From assembly GCA_937997955.1 (NCBI GenBank), contig CALLDR010000038.1, positions 1 to 64,000 of the forward strand: a stretch of 64,000 nt of DNA, read 5' to 3'. The notes under the pieces are model-generated. The model was not told the origin of the DNA. It saw nothing but the letters and a program-made list of their open reading frames with translations, and searched no databases. Position numbers and translations under genes: made by a program. Each line of letters begins with the position of its first letter. Positions within the stretch are counted from its first letter, which is position 1. The DNA comes from an uncultured Emergencia sp. Lineage in GTDB: Bacteria > Bacillota > Clostridia > Peptostreptococcales > Anaerovoracaceae. Below are positions 52,305 to 60,831 of this stretch, in pieces.

Positions 52305-52607
52305 ATGAAATCAGCGAAGAATATCAATGAGCACAGCGCCTGGCAGGAATTGACCTGCGGAGCTGAAATCTACGAGCCGGGCACGTCCAGATTGGTCAAC
52401 ACGGGAGAATGGCGTGTCCTGACGCCGTTCTTTGATCCAGATAAGTGCAAGCACTGCATGCTTTGCGTACCGTTTTGTCCGGACGTTTCCATTCCGGTCA
52501 GAGATGGGAGGAGACAGAATACCGACCTGTATCACTGCAAAGGCTGCGGCATCTGCGCCAAGGTATGTCCCTTCGGCGCCATCACCATGGGAAAGGAGGA
52601 AAAGTAA
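52305..52607 (+). CDS. porD: 2-oxoacid:ferredoxin oxidoreductase, delta subunit (2[4Fe-4S])
   Basis: A 100-residue ferredoxin-like subunit. Two cluster motifs are complete: CKHCMLCVPFCP and CKGCGICAKVCP. It passes electrons from the thiamine site to external ferredoxin. GGAAAGGAG stands before the ATG, and the alpha gene begins on the base after its stop. Confidence 0.95.
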   Translation: MKSAKNINEHSAWQELTCGAEIYEPGTSRLVNTGEWRVLTPFFDPDKCKHCMLCVPFCPDVSIPVRDGRRQNTDLYHCKGCGICAKVCPFGAITMGKEEK

Positions 52608-53798
52608 ATGGCTGTAAGAGACAGAATGAGCGGTAATGAGGCTATCGCATACGCTATGCGGCAGATCAACCCCGACGTCATGGGCGCTTTTCCGATTACC
52701 CCGTCCACAGAGATCCCGCAGTACTTTTCAAAGTACATCGCGGACGGAAAGGTAGATACAGAATTTGTCGCGGTAGAGTCGGAACACTCTGCCATGTCCA
52801 CCTGTATCGGCGCGTCGGCCGCCGGCGCGAGAGCCATCACGGCGACTTCCTCCGCGGGCCTGGCCCTCATGTGGGAACTGCTGTATGTGGCGGCGTCCAG
52901 CCGTCTGCCTATCACCATGGCGGTGGTCAACCGGGCGCTGACCGGCCCGATCAACATCAACTGCGATCATTCCGATTCCATGGGATGCCGCGATACCGGA
53001 TGGATCCAGATCTACGCGGAGAACAACCAGGAGGCCTACGACAACTATATCCAGGCCATGCCGATCTCAGAGCACTGCCGCCTGCCGATCATGATCTGCC
53101 AGGACGGCTTTATCACCAGCCACGCGGTAGAGAATATCGAACTGCTGGACGACGCCGACGTGCAGAGCTTTGTAGGCGAATACAACCCTGAAAACTACCT
53201 GCTGAAGGCGGAGAACCCGCTGGCCGTGGGACCTTACGGTGTTTCACCGTATTACATGGAGATCAAAAAGGCTCAGGCCGAGGCTATGAAGGCTGCAAAG
53301 GCGCGGATCCTGGAGGTGGCGGAAGCCTACGAGAAGGTATCTGGCAGAAAGTACGGATTCTTTGAAGAGTACCGCATGGAGGACGCGGAGACCGCCGTGG
53401 TCGTCATCGGTTCCTCCGCCGGCACCGGCAAGGACGCTGTAGATGAGCTGAGAGAGCAGGGCAGAAAGGTGGGTCTGATCAAGGTTCGCGTGTTCCGCCC
53501 GTTCCCGATGGAGGAGCTGGCGGCGGCCCTGTCCAGAGTCAAAGCGGTGGCTGTCATGGATAAATGCGAGAGCTTTTCCGCCTGCGGCGGCCCGCTTTTT
53601 GCTGAGACCAGGAGCGCCCTCTACGACCTGCCGGAAAGACCGCTGGCTGTAAACTACGTCTACGGTCTGGGAGGCAGAGACGTGACCATAGCTACCTTTG
53701 AAGAAATTTTTGACGCTCTTGACCAGATGGTCGGAACCGGCCAGGTCGGAGACGTATACAGACATATCGGCGTGAGAGATTTGGAGGAGCAGAGATGA
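52608..53798 (+). CDS. porA: 2-oxoacid:ferredoxin oxidoreductase, alpha subunit
   Basis: A 396-residue alpha subunit: SGNEAIAYAMRQINPDVMGAFPITPSTEIP at the N-terminus, VESEHSAMSTCIGASAAGAR, and the C-terminal domain with KVGLIKVRVFRPFP. It forms the pyrimidine-binding half of the thiamine diphosphate site. Its end overlaps the beta gene by 4 bases (ATGA). Sequence alone does not separate pyruvate from 2-oxoisovalerate enzymes. Confidence 0.93.
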   Translation: MAVRDRMSGNEAIAYAMRQINPDVMGAFPITPSTEIPQYFSKYIADGKVDTEFVAVESEHSAMSTCIGASAAGARAITATSSAGLALMWELLYVAASSRLPITMAVVNRALTGPININCDHSDSMGCRDTGWIQIYAENNQEAYDNYIQAMPISEHCRLPIMICQDGFITSHAVENIELLDDADVQSFVGEYNPENYLLKAENPLAVGPYGVSPYYMEIKKAQAEAMKAAKARILEVAEAYEKVSGRKYGFFEEYRMEDAETAVVVIGSSAGTGKDAVDELREQGRKVGLIKVRVFRPFPMEELAAALSRVKAVAVMDKCESFSACGGPLFAETRSALYDLPERPLAVNYVYGLGGRDVTIATFEEIFDALDQMVGTGQVGDVYRHIGVRDLEEQR

Positions 53799-54730
53799 GC
53801 TACAGTTTAAAGAGAGAATTAGAGAAAAAGGGCAGGCTGGCTCCCGGCCACAGACTCTGTGCCGGCTGCGGCGCGGGCGTCGCGGTCAACGGCGTGCTGC
53901 GCGCCCTGGAAGAAGGGGACAAAGCGGTAGTTTCCAACGCTACCAGCTGTCTGGAGGTCTCCACATACATGTATCCGTATACCGCTTACGAAGACAGCTA
54001 TATCCACAGCGCCTTTGAGAACGCGGCCGCCATGACAGGCGGCGTGGAAGCGGCCTACAACGTCCTGAAGAAGAGAGGCAAGATCAAAGAGAATTACAAG
54101 TTCATCTGCTTTGGCGGCGACGGCGGCACCTACGATATCGGTTTTCAGTCCCTGTCCGGCGCTATGGAGCGGGGACACGATATGGTCTACGTCTGCTACG
54201 ACAACGAGGCGTACATGAACACCGGTATCCAGAGATCCTCTTCGACGCCGCGTTTTGCCGACGCTACGACAACGCCTGTCGGCACGCAGTCCTACGGCAA
54301 AGTGCAGAACAAAAAGAACCTGACGGAGATCATCGCCGCCCACGGCGTGCCGTATGCGGCCCAGACCACGTTCCTGGGTGATTTCCGCGACCTGCACAAC
54401 AAAGCCCACAAGGCCATCTATACTCACGGACCGTGCTTCCTCAACGTGCTGTCCCCTTGTCCGCGGGGCTGGCGTTACGAGATGGAGGATCTGGCGGAGA
54501 TCTGCAAGCTGGCGGTGGATACCTGCGTATGGCCGCTCTACGAAGTGGAAGACGGCGTGTGGCGCCTGACCTATGAGCCGGCGAAGAAGCTGCCGGTAGA
54601 ACGGTTCCTGGAGAAGCAGGGCCGGTTCAAGCACATGTTCGCCAAGGGAAACGAGTGGATGATCGAAGACGCCCAGAACTATGTGGACGCTCAGTGGGAA
54701 AAGCTAAAACAGCGCTGCGATCTGGATTAA
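53795..54730 (+). CDS. porB: 2-oxoacid:ferredoxin oxidoreductase, beta subunit
   Basis: A 311-residue thiamine diphosphate subunit. CAGCGAGV carries cluster cysteines, and the thiamine-binding motif is FGGDGGTYDIGFQSLSGAMERGHD followed by YDNEAYMNTGIQRSS. Further conserved cysteine is in NVLSPCPRGW. It closes the por operon; the next gene has its own promoter. Confidence 0.95.
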   Translation: MSYSLKRELEKKGRLAPGHRLCAGCGAGVAVNGVLRALEEGDKAVVSNATSCLEVSTYMYPYTAYEDSYIHSAFENAAAMTGGVEAAYNVLKKRGKIKENYKFICFGGDGGTYDIGFQSLSGAMERGHDMVYVCYDNEAYMNTGIQRSSSTPRFADATTTPVGTQSYGKVQNKKNLTEIIAAHGVPYAAQTTFLGDFRDLHNKAHKAIYTHGPCFLNVLSPCPRGWRYEMEDLAEICKLAVDTCVWPLYEVEDGVWRLTYEPAKKLPVERFLEKQGRFKHMFAKGNEWMIEDAQNYVDAQWEKLKQRCDLD

Positions 54731-54744
54731 GCGGCCGCAGCCAC

Positions 54745-54773
54745 TGGACAAACAGCGTTTTTAGGGATATAAT
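54745..54773 (+). promoter_or_regulatory. Promoter of the DUF1805 gene
   Basis: TGGACA at 54745-54750 and TATAAT at 54768-54773 are 17 bases apart. Confidence 0.7.
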
Positions 54774-54828
54774 ATAGACGCAAAGAAATAAACCTACAAG
54801 GAAAGTGGGAATAGAAAGGAAGATTGCT

Positions 54829-55131
54829 ATGACTCAGATCGAAATGTTAAATGTAAACGGAACTCCGGTGCAGGGACTGCGCGTCGTCGCGCCCGGCGGC
54901 GAGGGTCACCCGAATATGCTGCTGATCTTGTGCAAAAAAGGATATGTTATGTGCGGATATCTCAACGCGGAAGCTGCTGAGAAATTCGGAGACGCGGCCG
55001 CTATCGTAGGCGGCAGCTGCTTTGAAGAGACGCTGGCTAACCCGGTAAAGGCGGTAACGCCGGAAGCGGCGGCCCTGGGCGTAGCCGTAGGCATGACAGG
55101 CGCGGAGGCTGTAGAAAAGTTAAACGCGTAA
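54829..55131 (+). CDS. DUF1805 (YunC-like) protein
   Basis: A 100-residue protein with the DUF1805 pattern: LLILCKKGYVMCGYLNAEAAEKFGDAAAIV and a C-terminal G-x-T-G-A-E-A-V-E-K-L. Function is unknown. Start ATG 54829 follows GAAAGGA. It is a single-gene unit; downstream short repeats (ATCAAAGCCAA twice, TGGAGTTTATG twice) lie before its terminator. Confidence 0.88.
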   Translation: MTQIEMLNVNGTPVQGLRVVAPGGEGHPNMLLILCKKGYVMCGYLNAEAAEKFGDAAAIVGGSCFEETLANPVKAVTPEAAALGVAVGMTGAEAVEKLNA

Positions 55132-55250
55132 TCGCCGCCCTTGAATGACGGCCTGCAGAAGCTGATCAAAGCCAAGCAATGCCAATCAAAGCCAACCCAT
55201 ATGGAGTTTATGGAATCTGTGGAGTTTATGTCCTCCCGGCAAAAGGATTC

Positions 55251-55295
55251 AGCAAGACCTATTTAGAAAAAAGTCTAAATAGGTCTTGCTTTTTT
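55251..55295 (+). terminator. Terminator containing an SdpR-operator-like dyad
   Basis: AGCAAGACCTATTTAGA (55251-55267) pairs perfectly over 17 bp with 55274-55290, followed by TTTTT. The inner TATTTAGA...TCTAAATA is the same dyad core as in the palindrome at 55312. Confidence 0.92.
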
Positions 55296-55311
55296 GATGG
55301 GCCTGTGCTAA

Positions 55312-55341
55312 CATCTATTTAGAAATATTTCTAAATAGATG
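55312..55341 (+). promoter_or_regulatory. Perfect 30-bp palindrome, probable SdpR operator
   Basis: CATCTATTTAGAAAT (55312-55326) is followed by its exact reverse complement. It lies 34 bases before the ArsR-like repressor gene, as expected of an autoregulatory operator. Confidence 0.85.
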
Positions 55342-55375
55342 CCTTGGCAAAACGCAGAAAGGGGTGATCGCATAG

Positions 55376-55657
55376 ATGGGACTTCCGGAAACCTTTAAGG
55401 CCCTGTCCAATCCAGTGCGGCGGGAGATTTTGATCCTGCTGAAGGCGGGCCGTTTGTCAGCCGGGGAGATCGGAACGCACTTTGATATGACCGGCGCGAC
55501 CATGTCGCATCATCTGGCCCAGCTGAAAAAAGCTGGACTGATCTTTGAATCAAAAGAAAAGAACTTTGTGTATTACGAGCTGAACACCACCGTATTTGAG
55601 GAGCTGATGCTGTGGTTTTCGCAGTTCAAAGGAGGGGAAGAGAATGAAGGAGAATAG
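55376..55657 (+). CDS. ArsR-type autorepressor, SdpR family
   Basis: A 93-residue winged-helix repressor (FKALSNPVRREILILLKAGRLSAGEIGTHFDMTGATMSHHLAQLKKAGLI). AAAGGGGTGA precedes the ATG. It overlaps the SdpI gene by 14 bases, the conserved sdpR-sdpI arrangement in which membrane SdpI sequesters the repressor. Confidence 0.9.
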   Translation: MGLPETFKALSNPVRREILILLKAGRLSAGEIGTHFDMTGATMSHHLAQLKKAGLIFESKEKNFVYYELNTTVFEELMLWFSQFKGGEENEGE

Positions 55658-56294
55658 AAAAATCGTTATCGCCAGCTGTCTGCTCTGTCTGGTGCCGTTG
55701 GTCTTTTCGCTGGCGGTATATAGCCGTTTGCCGGAACAGATGGCGGTTCACTGGGACGCTTCTGGGGAGGCCGACGGCTACGCCAGCCGGTTCGTGGGAG
55801 CCTTTGGGCTGCCCGCCCTGCTGCTGGCAGTTCAGCTGCTTTGCTGCGCGGGGATACTGTACGATCCGAAGAAGCGGAACCAATCGTCGGTAATGCGCAA
55901 TATCGGAATCTGGTGTATCCCTGTGCTGAATCTGATCATTCATCCGATCATGCTGCTGTCGGCCATGGGAAAAGCGCTTCCGATTACGACGGTGATCACC
56001 ATGATGATCGGCGTGCTGTTCATCATATGCGGGAATTACATGCCGAAAACCCGGCAGAATTACTCCATCGGGATCAAGCTGCCGTGGACGCTGGACGACA
56101 GAGATAACTGGAACAAAACCCATCGACTGGCTGGCGTGCTGTGGATCATCTGCGGCATTCTCCTGCTGGCAAGACCGTTCATCGGGCAGACGGAACGGCA
56201 CGTGTATCTGGATCTGGCGCTGATCCTGGTCATGATCCTGATACCGATTGGATACAGCTTCCTGCTGCATCTGAAAAAGGTCAGAGAAAGCTAA
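55644..56294 (+). CDS. SdpI-family membrane immunity/signal protein
   Basis: A 216-residue protein with about six helices. The DUF1648 segment LPEQMAVHWDASGEADGYAS is near residue 28, and the SdpI domain reads NYSIGIKLPWTLDDRDNWNKTHRLAG. In Bacillus, SdpI protects from the SdpC toxin and releases gene control by binding SdpR. No sdpC-like toxin gene is seen here. Confidence 0.92.
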   Translation: MKENRKIVIASCLLCLVPLVFSLAVYSRLPEQMAVHWDASGEADGYASRFVGAFGLPALLLAVQLLCCAGILYDPKKRNQSSVMRNIGIWCIPVLNLIIHPIMLLSAMGKALPITTVITMMIGVLFIICGNYMPKTRQNYSIGIKLPWTLDDRDNWNKTHRLAGVLWIICGILLLARPFIGQTERHVYLDLALILVMILIPIGYSFLLHLKKVRES

Positions 56295-56424
56295 AACAGC
56301 TGCTGCATCGGCAGCAAAATCTGCTGAAGGCAGAAACAGACGAAAGACGCGGGAACAGAGCCTGACGAAGAAGGCAGGCAGGTTTCCGCGTCTGTTTTCA
56401 TTGTTTAACGTTTTAGCGTTAGTG

Positions 56425-57240
56425 TTAGCGTTTGCGTTCCAGCAGCACCATCAGCTGGGTGATGTATTCTGATTCGTCATTGGTATCATGATTGTCGATG
56501 ATGTACTGTTCCATGGGGTCCGCCGCGGCGGTAAGACCGCGGGATTCCATGTATGAGAACAAAGCCCTCCAGGCCGCGGGCATTTTGTCATAGCCGCCTT
56601 TGACCGTCTGGCACAGGTAGTCTCCCTCCGGCAGTACGGCATCGTACTGCTCTCCCTGGACGATGCAGAAGACCGAATTGAAGTGGCCGTATCCTCCGTC
56701 TTTGATATAGTCTAACGGGATCGTAGCCCCCATATCGCCGTTGCCGATGATGTAGATCTGGTTTTCATTTTCCTTCTGCAGTTTCTTCAGCACAAAATCC
56801 AGATCATCGTCCTCATACGCGTTTTCTGTCAGCGACAATATCCTTCGCGCGGGGAGACGGAGGATCTGCGGCTTCTCGGAGATGCTTTCTGCAAGATGGC
56901 CGTGAATCGCGTCGATGCGGCCGGCAAGCTGCCTGCGCAGCCGGGCCAGCTCCGCCTGCTTTTCATCGATGGCCTGGATCTCCCGGGCAAAGAGAGACAG
57001 CGTCTTTGAAAGATCAAAATCGGCCAGATGCTCTTTGATCTCAGCCATGGAAAAACCGATGGAGCGCAGCTCCCGCAGAATGTTCAGAGTCCGTATATCG
57101 CGGATGCTGTACATGCGGTAGCCGTTGCTGTCGCGGCGGGGCTTCAGGATGCCGATCTCCTCGTAGTAGCGCAGAGAATCGGCGCCGATGCCGTATAAGG
57201 TCGAGATCTCACCGATTTTGTAGTACTCTTTTCGTTTCAT
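56425..57240 (-). CDS. MerR-family regulator with effector-binding domain
   Basis: A 271-residue regulator. Residues 1-70 are the MerR DNA-binding domain (YYKIGEISTLYGIGADSLRYYEEIGILKPRRDSNGYR), residues 75-120 a coiled coil, then a GyrI-like effector-binding domain as in BmrR. AAGGAG lies before the ATG. It is divergent from the amino-acid antiporter. Its stop lies within a CGCTAA-type hexamer repeat. Confidence 0.9.
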   Translation of the reverse strand: MKRKEYYKIGEISTLYGIGADSLRYYEEIGILKPRRDSNGYRMYSIRDIRTLNILRELRSIGFSMAEIKEHLADFDLSKTLSLFAREIQAIDEKQAELARLRRQLAGRIDAIHGHLAESISEKPQILRLPARRILSLTENAYEDDDLDFVLKKLQKENENQIYIIGNGDMGATIPLDYIKDGGYGHFNSVFCIVQGEQYDAVLPEGDYLCQTVKGGYDKMPAAWRALFSYMESRGLTAAADPMEQYIIDNHDTNDESEYITQLMVLLERKR

Positions 57241-57449
57241 GGCGGCTCCTTCGATATGCTCCTTTCAGCGGGCATATTCAGTGTGTATAGATAGTAATAT
57301 TATATCAGCGGCAGGGGAAAATGAAAAGCATGAAAGTATGAAAGCATGAAAACAGACCCTGGCGCGAAACGGCCGGCAGCGCCGATGCATTTATCGGAAA
57401 AGTTGGAATTAAGTAATATGGTAACTTTTGATGAAACACGTATTGCTCC

Positions 57450-57478
57450 TTGAAAGCTATACACTAAAGTGGTATAAT
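57450..57478 (+). promoter_or_regulatory. Promoter of the amino-acid antiporter
   Basis: TTGAAA at 57450-57455 and TATAAT at 57473-57478 are 17 bases apart. Confidence 0.8.
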
Positions 57479-57526
57479 GTATACACGGCATGGGTGGAAG
57501 CATGCCTAGTTTTAGGAGGATTTATT

Positions 57527-58984
57527 ATGAAAGAAGGAAAAACTGTCGCGCCGAGCAACGACAAGCAGCTTGGATTTGTCCAACTGGCTGCTGTAATTTT
57601 CGGCTCGACCATCGGTAGTGGTATCTTCACGACTACCGCGGACATGGCGTCTTCTGGCGCAAACACAGGAGCTATCCTGATCGGCTGGCTGATCTGTGGT
57701 GTCGGTATGATCGGCTTGACCATGTGCTTTTTTGGTTTGAACACGGTAAAGCCTGAACTGACCAACGGCGTATTCAGCTACGCGAAAGAAGGTTTCGGCG
57801 AATATGTCGGATTCACTTCTGCGTGGGGTTACTGGATCAGTGCCCTGCTCTGTAACGTATCTTACATGACCCTGCTCTTTGGGGCTATCGGCTATTTCAT
57901 TCCTGCATTCGGAGAAGGCAATAACCTGATCTCTATCGTCTGTGCATCTGTAATTATTTGGATTTTAAATTTCCTGGTGTTAAGAGGCGTAAAGGAAGCT
58001 ACACTTCTCAACGTCGTTACCACCGTTGCCAAGCTGGTACCGATCCTGGTATTCATCGTAGCTGTGATCTTTATCGGCGCATTTAAACCGTCCATTTTTA
58101 TGGACAACTTCTGGGGCGACGGCAGCGTTGCCATCGGCGACCAGATTAAATCTACCACTGCTGCTACCGTATGGTCCTTCATCGGTATTGAAGGCGCGGT
58201 CGTACTGTCCGGACGTGCGAAGAAAGCCAGCGACGTAGGCAAGGCGTCCATGACCGGATTCCTGGGAATTTTCGTGATCTACGTACTGGTTGCCATCCTC
58301 AGCTTGGGCGTTATGCCGGCTGAAGAAATGGCCGAGCTGTCCAATCCGCAGATGGCTGGTATTTTAGAGGCGGCAGTAGGCCCTTGGGGTGCTGCTCTGA
58401 TCAATATCGGCGTTATCCTGTCCCTGGCAGGCGCACTGCTGGGCTGGACCATCATCGCTGGTGACTGTCCATATTCCGCCGCGAAACAGGGCGTATTTAT
58501 GAAGGCATTTGCGAAGGCCAACAAGAACGACGCGCCTTCCGTTTCCCTGTGCATCACCAACGGCATCATCCAGGTGTTCCTGATCATCACCTACTTCAGC
58601 GCGTCTACTTATCAGGTGTTCTACGGCATTTCCACATCTATGATCATGGTGCCGTACCTGCTCAGCGGCGCATATTACCTGAAAGTCACCCTGAAGAGAG
58701 ATGGCTTTGAACAGGCTTCCTCCGGAGCATGGACAAAGGCTCTGATCTTTGCCGTCATCGGAACTGTTTACGGTATCTGGATGCTGTATTCCTCCGGACT
58801 GCAGATGCTGCTGATCACAGCGATCCTCTACGCGCCGGGCATCATCGTATACGCTCTGGGAAAGAAAGAGAAGAATCTGAAGATCTTCGAGAAATCCTAC
58901 GAGCTGGTGCTGGCGATCATCATCGTGGTCCTTGCGGTCGTTTCACTGGTTATGATCGGAAACGGCTCCATCGTACCGTTCTAA
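57527..58984 (+). CDS. Basic amino acid/polyamine antiporter (APA family)
   Basis: A 485-residue membrane protein with twelve or more helices, similar to ArcD/LysP-type arginine:ornithine antiporters: FGSTIGSGIFTTTADMASSGANTGAILIGW near the N-terminus and WSFIGIEGAVVLSGRAKKASDVGKAS. The ATG at 57527 has TAGGAGG ahead; the open frame upstream overlaps the promoter. Codon use looks optimised (GGC, ATC, CTG), suggesting high expression. Confidence 0.9.
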   Translation: MKEGKTVAPSNDKQLGFVQLAAVIFGSTIGSGIFTTTADMASSGANTGAILIGWLICGVGMIGLTMCFFGLNTVKPELTNGVFSYAKEGFGEYVGFTSAWGYWISALLCNVSYMTLLFGAIGYFIPAFGEGNNLISIVCASVIIWILNFLVLRGVKEATLLNVVTTVAKLVPILVFIVAVIFIGAFKPSIFMDNFWGDGSVAIGDQIKSTTAATVWSFIGIEGAVVLSGRAKKASDVGKASMTGFLGIFVIYVLVAILSLGVMPAEEMAELSNPQMAGILEAAVGPWGAALINIGVILSLAGALLGWTIIAGDCPYSAAKQGVFMKAFAKANKNDAPSVSLCITNGIIQVFLIITYFSASTYQVFYGISTSMIMVPYLLSGAYYLKVTLKRDGFEQASSGAWTKALIFAVIGTVYGIWMLYSSGLQMLLITAILYAPGIIVYALGKKEKNLKIFEKSYELVLAIIIVVLAVVSLVMIGNGSIVPF

Positions 58985-59027
58985 AGACAGAATATCTTTA
59001 AAGACAGAATTTCTCTAAAGACAAAAA
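58982..59027 (+). repeat. 17-bp tandem repeat starting at the stop codon
   Basis: TAAAGACAGAAT at 58982 (its TAA is the stop codon), 58999, and TAAAGACAAAAAT at 59016, exactly 17 bases apart. Confidence 0.85.
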
Positions 59028-59085
59028 TTCGGTACAGAACTTCGGTTCAGACGAAACCATCGGACAGAAATAGAAAGATACTGCG

Positions 59086-59120
59086 CACGGCAGGCTGAGA
59101 GGCCTGCCGTGTGTTTTTTT
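59086..59120 (+). terminator. Terminator of the antiporter gene
   Basis: CACGGCAGGC pairs with GCCTGCCGTG, followed by TGTTTTTTT. Confidence 0.92.
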
Positions 59121-59220
59121 GCGGCAAAATTCTTTTATAAATATTTTGTTGGAATAGAAATATTTTAGATGAATAGGGGGTGTAGTATAGTAGAAGGGCG
59201 TTTCGAAAGGAGGAAACAGC

Positions 59221-59913
59221 ATGAAGAGAAAAATGAGGTTTGCCGCGCTGCTGTGCGCGGTGTGTGTCACGGCGGCGCTTGGCGGGTGCGCCATAGGAAA
59301 CGGCGATGACATCGTCAATCAAAAGGTGTCCGTCGAGGGGATCAAAAAAATTTCGGTACGCTGCGGCTCCAGCGGCGATATCACACTGGGCGCGGGGGAC
59401 CAGCAGGCGTTTATCAAGATGGTCAACGGATTCACCCTGTCTGACGCCGGATCGCCGGGGAAGAAGGGATACCAGACCGGCTACTGCTTTGACGTAGAGG
59501 ACGAGGGAGGTCAGGCTCATTCTTTTCACTTCTTTGACCAGACCATGACGGTGGATCTGGATCAAAGCTACCAGATCAGCCCGGCGGACGCCCAGGCTGT
59601 AAGAGATTACTGGGACGCCTATGGCCTGGCGGATATGCTGGGAGACAGCCAGGTTCCGGAGGAGGTGCTGACCTGCAAGGCTTACCTCGAAAGGACGAAG
59701 CCGGAGCTGAAGCTGGACTGGAGCCAGTACAGCGTTGGAGAGATAAACGAAACGGGCTATCGGTACGGCGGCTTTACGGGCATCGAGGATCCGGCATCGG
59801 CAGACTGGAGCCGCTACAGGCTGGTAAGCGCGGGGGACACTCTGAGCGGAGAGCATGTATACCTGATCCTGGATATAGAGGAAGATAAGGTTGTCGCGGA
59901 ACAATGGATGTGA
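59221..59913 (+). CDS. Putative lipoprotein
   Basis: A 230-residue protein with a lipoprotein signal (hydrophobic core and lipobox LGGC at about residue 22). The mature part has no recognised domain; it is acidic with several Gly/Asp-rich turns. AAAGGAGGAAAC is upstream. The next envelope protein gene begins 33 bases after the stop, so the pair probably acts together. Confidence 0.75.
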   Translation: MKRKMRFAALLCAVCVTAALGGCAIGNGDDIVNQKVSVEGIKKISVRCGSSGDITLGAGDQQAFIKMVNGFTLSDAGSPGKKGYQTGYCFDVEDEGGQAHSFHFFDQTMTVDLDQSYQISPADAQAVRDYWDAYGLADMLGDSQVPEEVLTCKAYLERTKPELKLDWSQYSVGEINETGYRYGGFTGIEDPASADWSRYRLVSAGDTLSGEHVYLILDIEEDKVVAEQWM

Positions 59914-59946
59914 ATGATGGATGTGAACGAAAGAGGGGTGGCGATC

Positions 59947-60426
59947 ATGAAGCGCGTGCTTTTAAAGCTCTGCGGCGGCGCGGCTCTGGCCGTTTTGATC
60001 ATCGGGCTGCTGCTGGCCGTTGTGCTGACGGCAGAGCCCATAGAGGATGTCCGGCTGGGCGAACAGCAGATCAGGGACATTCGGTGGGTTGAAATGGAGA
60101 GGCCCGGCGGAGAGAAGCTGCGTCTGAAGCGGGAGCAGTCCCAGGCATTGGCAGAGCTGCTGAACGAGCTGGATGTGAAACGGGATGACACCGTCCAGAA
60201 GTGCGGTACGCAGTGGTTTGCGCCAGGCGGACAGATTCAGGTGAAGTTCCGGCTCTGGAACGGGGAAGAAGAGAAGCTGGTCTTTTCAGAAGGGGCTCTT
60301 TTGTTCTGGGAAGACGGCCGGATGATCCGCTTTGATCTGACGAAGCAGAGCGCTTATCGATGGAAAACATTCTTAAACGACCTGTGGGGAGACGGCATCT
60401 ATGACGAGGAGCTTCTGTGCGTCTAA
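59947..60426 (+). CDS. Membrane-anchored hypothetical protein
   Basis: A 159-residue protein with one N-terminal membrane segment (residues about 9-30) and an extracellular part containing two basic/aromatic beta-rich stretches (KFRLWNGEEEKLVF). No family recognised. Start at 59947 is chosen because GAGGGGTGG lies upstream; earlier ATG codons at 59914 and 59917 lack a site. The last codons and stop are repeated in tandem. Confidence 0.65.
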   Translation: MKRVLLKLCGGAALAVLIIGLLLAVVLTAEPIEDVRLGEQQIRDIRWVEMERPGGEKLRLKREQSQALAELLNELDVKRDDTVQKCGTQWFAPGGQIQVKFRLWNGEEEKLVFSEGALLFWEDGRMIRFDLTKQSAYRWKTFLNDLWGDGIYDEELLCV

Positions 60427-60448
60427 TGTGCGTCTAATGTGTGTCCGA
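60416..60448 (+). repeat. 11-bp tandem repeat containing the stop codon
   Basis: TGTGCGTCTAA at 60416 (with the gene's stop codon), an exact copy at 60427 and TGTGTGTCCGA at 60438. Confidence 0.85.
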
Positions 60449-60613
60449 AATGCGTGTCTGAAAATTTTGTTGAACGTTCACAAAAAAGTACAAAAAAATT
60501 GTGGAAAAGTACTTGATTTTCATGAAAACTTATGTTATCGTATTAACATCGGAAGGGCAGGCCGGGCTGATATGCCGAAATGCCGCCGAATCTTATGAAA
60601 GGAAACGATAGTT

Positions 60614-60724
60614 ATGAGAAATTTCTTCTACGCAGCAGAATATTATTACTATTACTTTTTCTACTTTATGAAGAAAAGGTCGGTTTTGCTGCATAGAAAA
60701 ATTTTGAGTAATTGCTATAATTAA
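60614..60724 (+). CDS. Tyr/Phe-rich leader peptide of the aromatic operon
   Basis: A 36-codon open frame too short for usual gene calling. It begins MRNFFYAAE, continues with YYYYYFFYF and ends in a basic tail. AAAGGAAA lies 11 bases before the ATG. Half of the first 18 codons specify Tyr or Phe. A terminator follows 30 bases after its stop, then aroF-tyrA-aroB-aroA. By analogy with pheA/trp leaders, ribosomes stalling at the Tyr/Phe run would prevent termination. The antiterminator pairing was not worked out. Confidence 0.8.
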   Translation: MRNFFYAAEYYYYYFFYFMKKRSVLLHRKILSNCYN

Positions 60725-60754
60725 ATCCTAAAATAATGACAAATTACTTGAAAG

Positions 60755-60787
60755 ACTCCGCAGTGGACTGACCGCAGCGGAGTTTTT
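60755..60787 (+). terminator. Attenuator terminator before aroF
   Basis: ACTCCGC pairs with GCGGAGT across a 15-base interior, followed by TTTTC. It lies between the leader peptide and aroF. Confidence 0.85.
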
Positions 60788-60831
60788 CTCGTTTCAGACG
60801 AAATTAAAAAAGGTAGATGGAGGAAGAAAAA

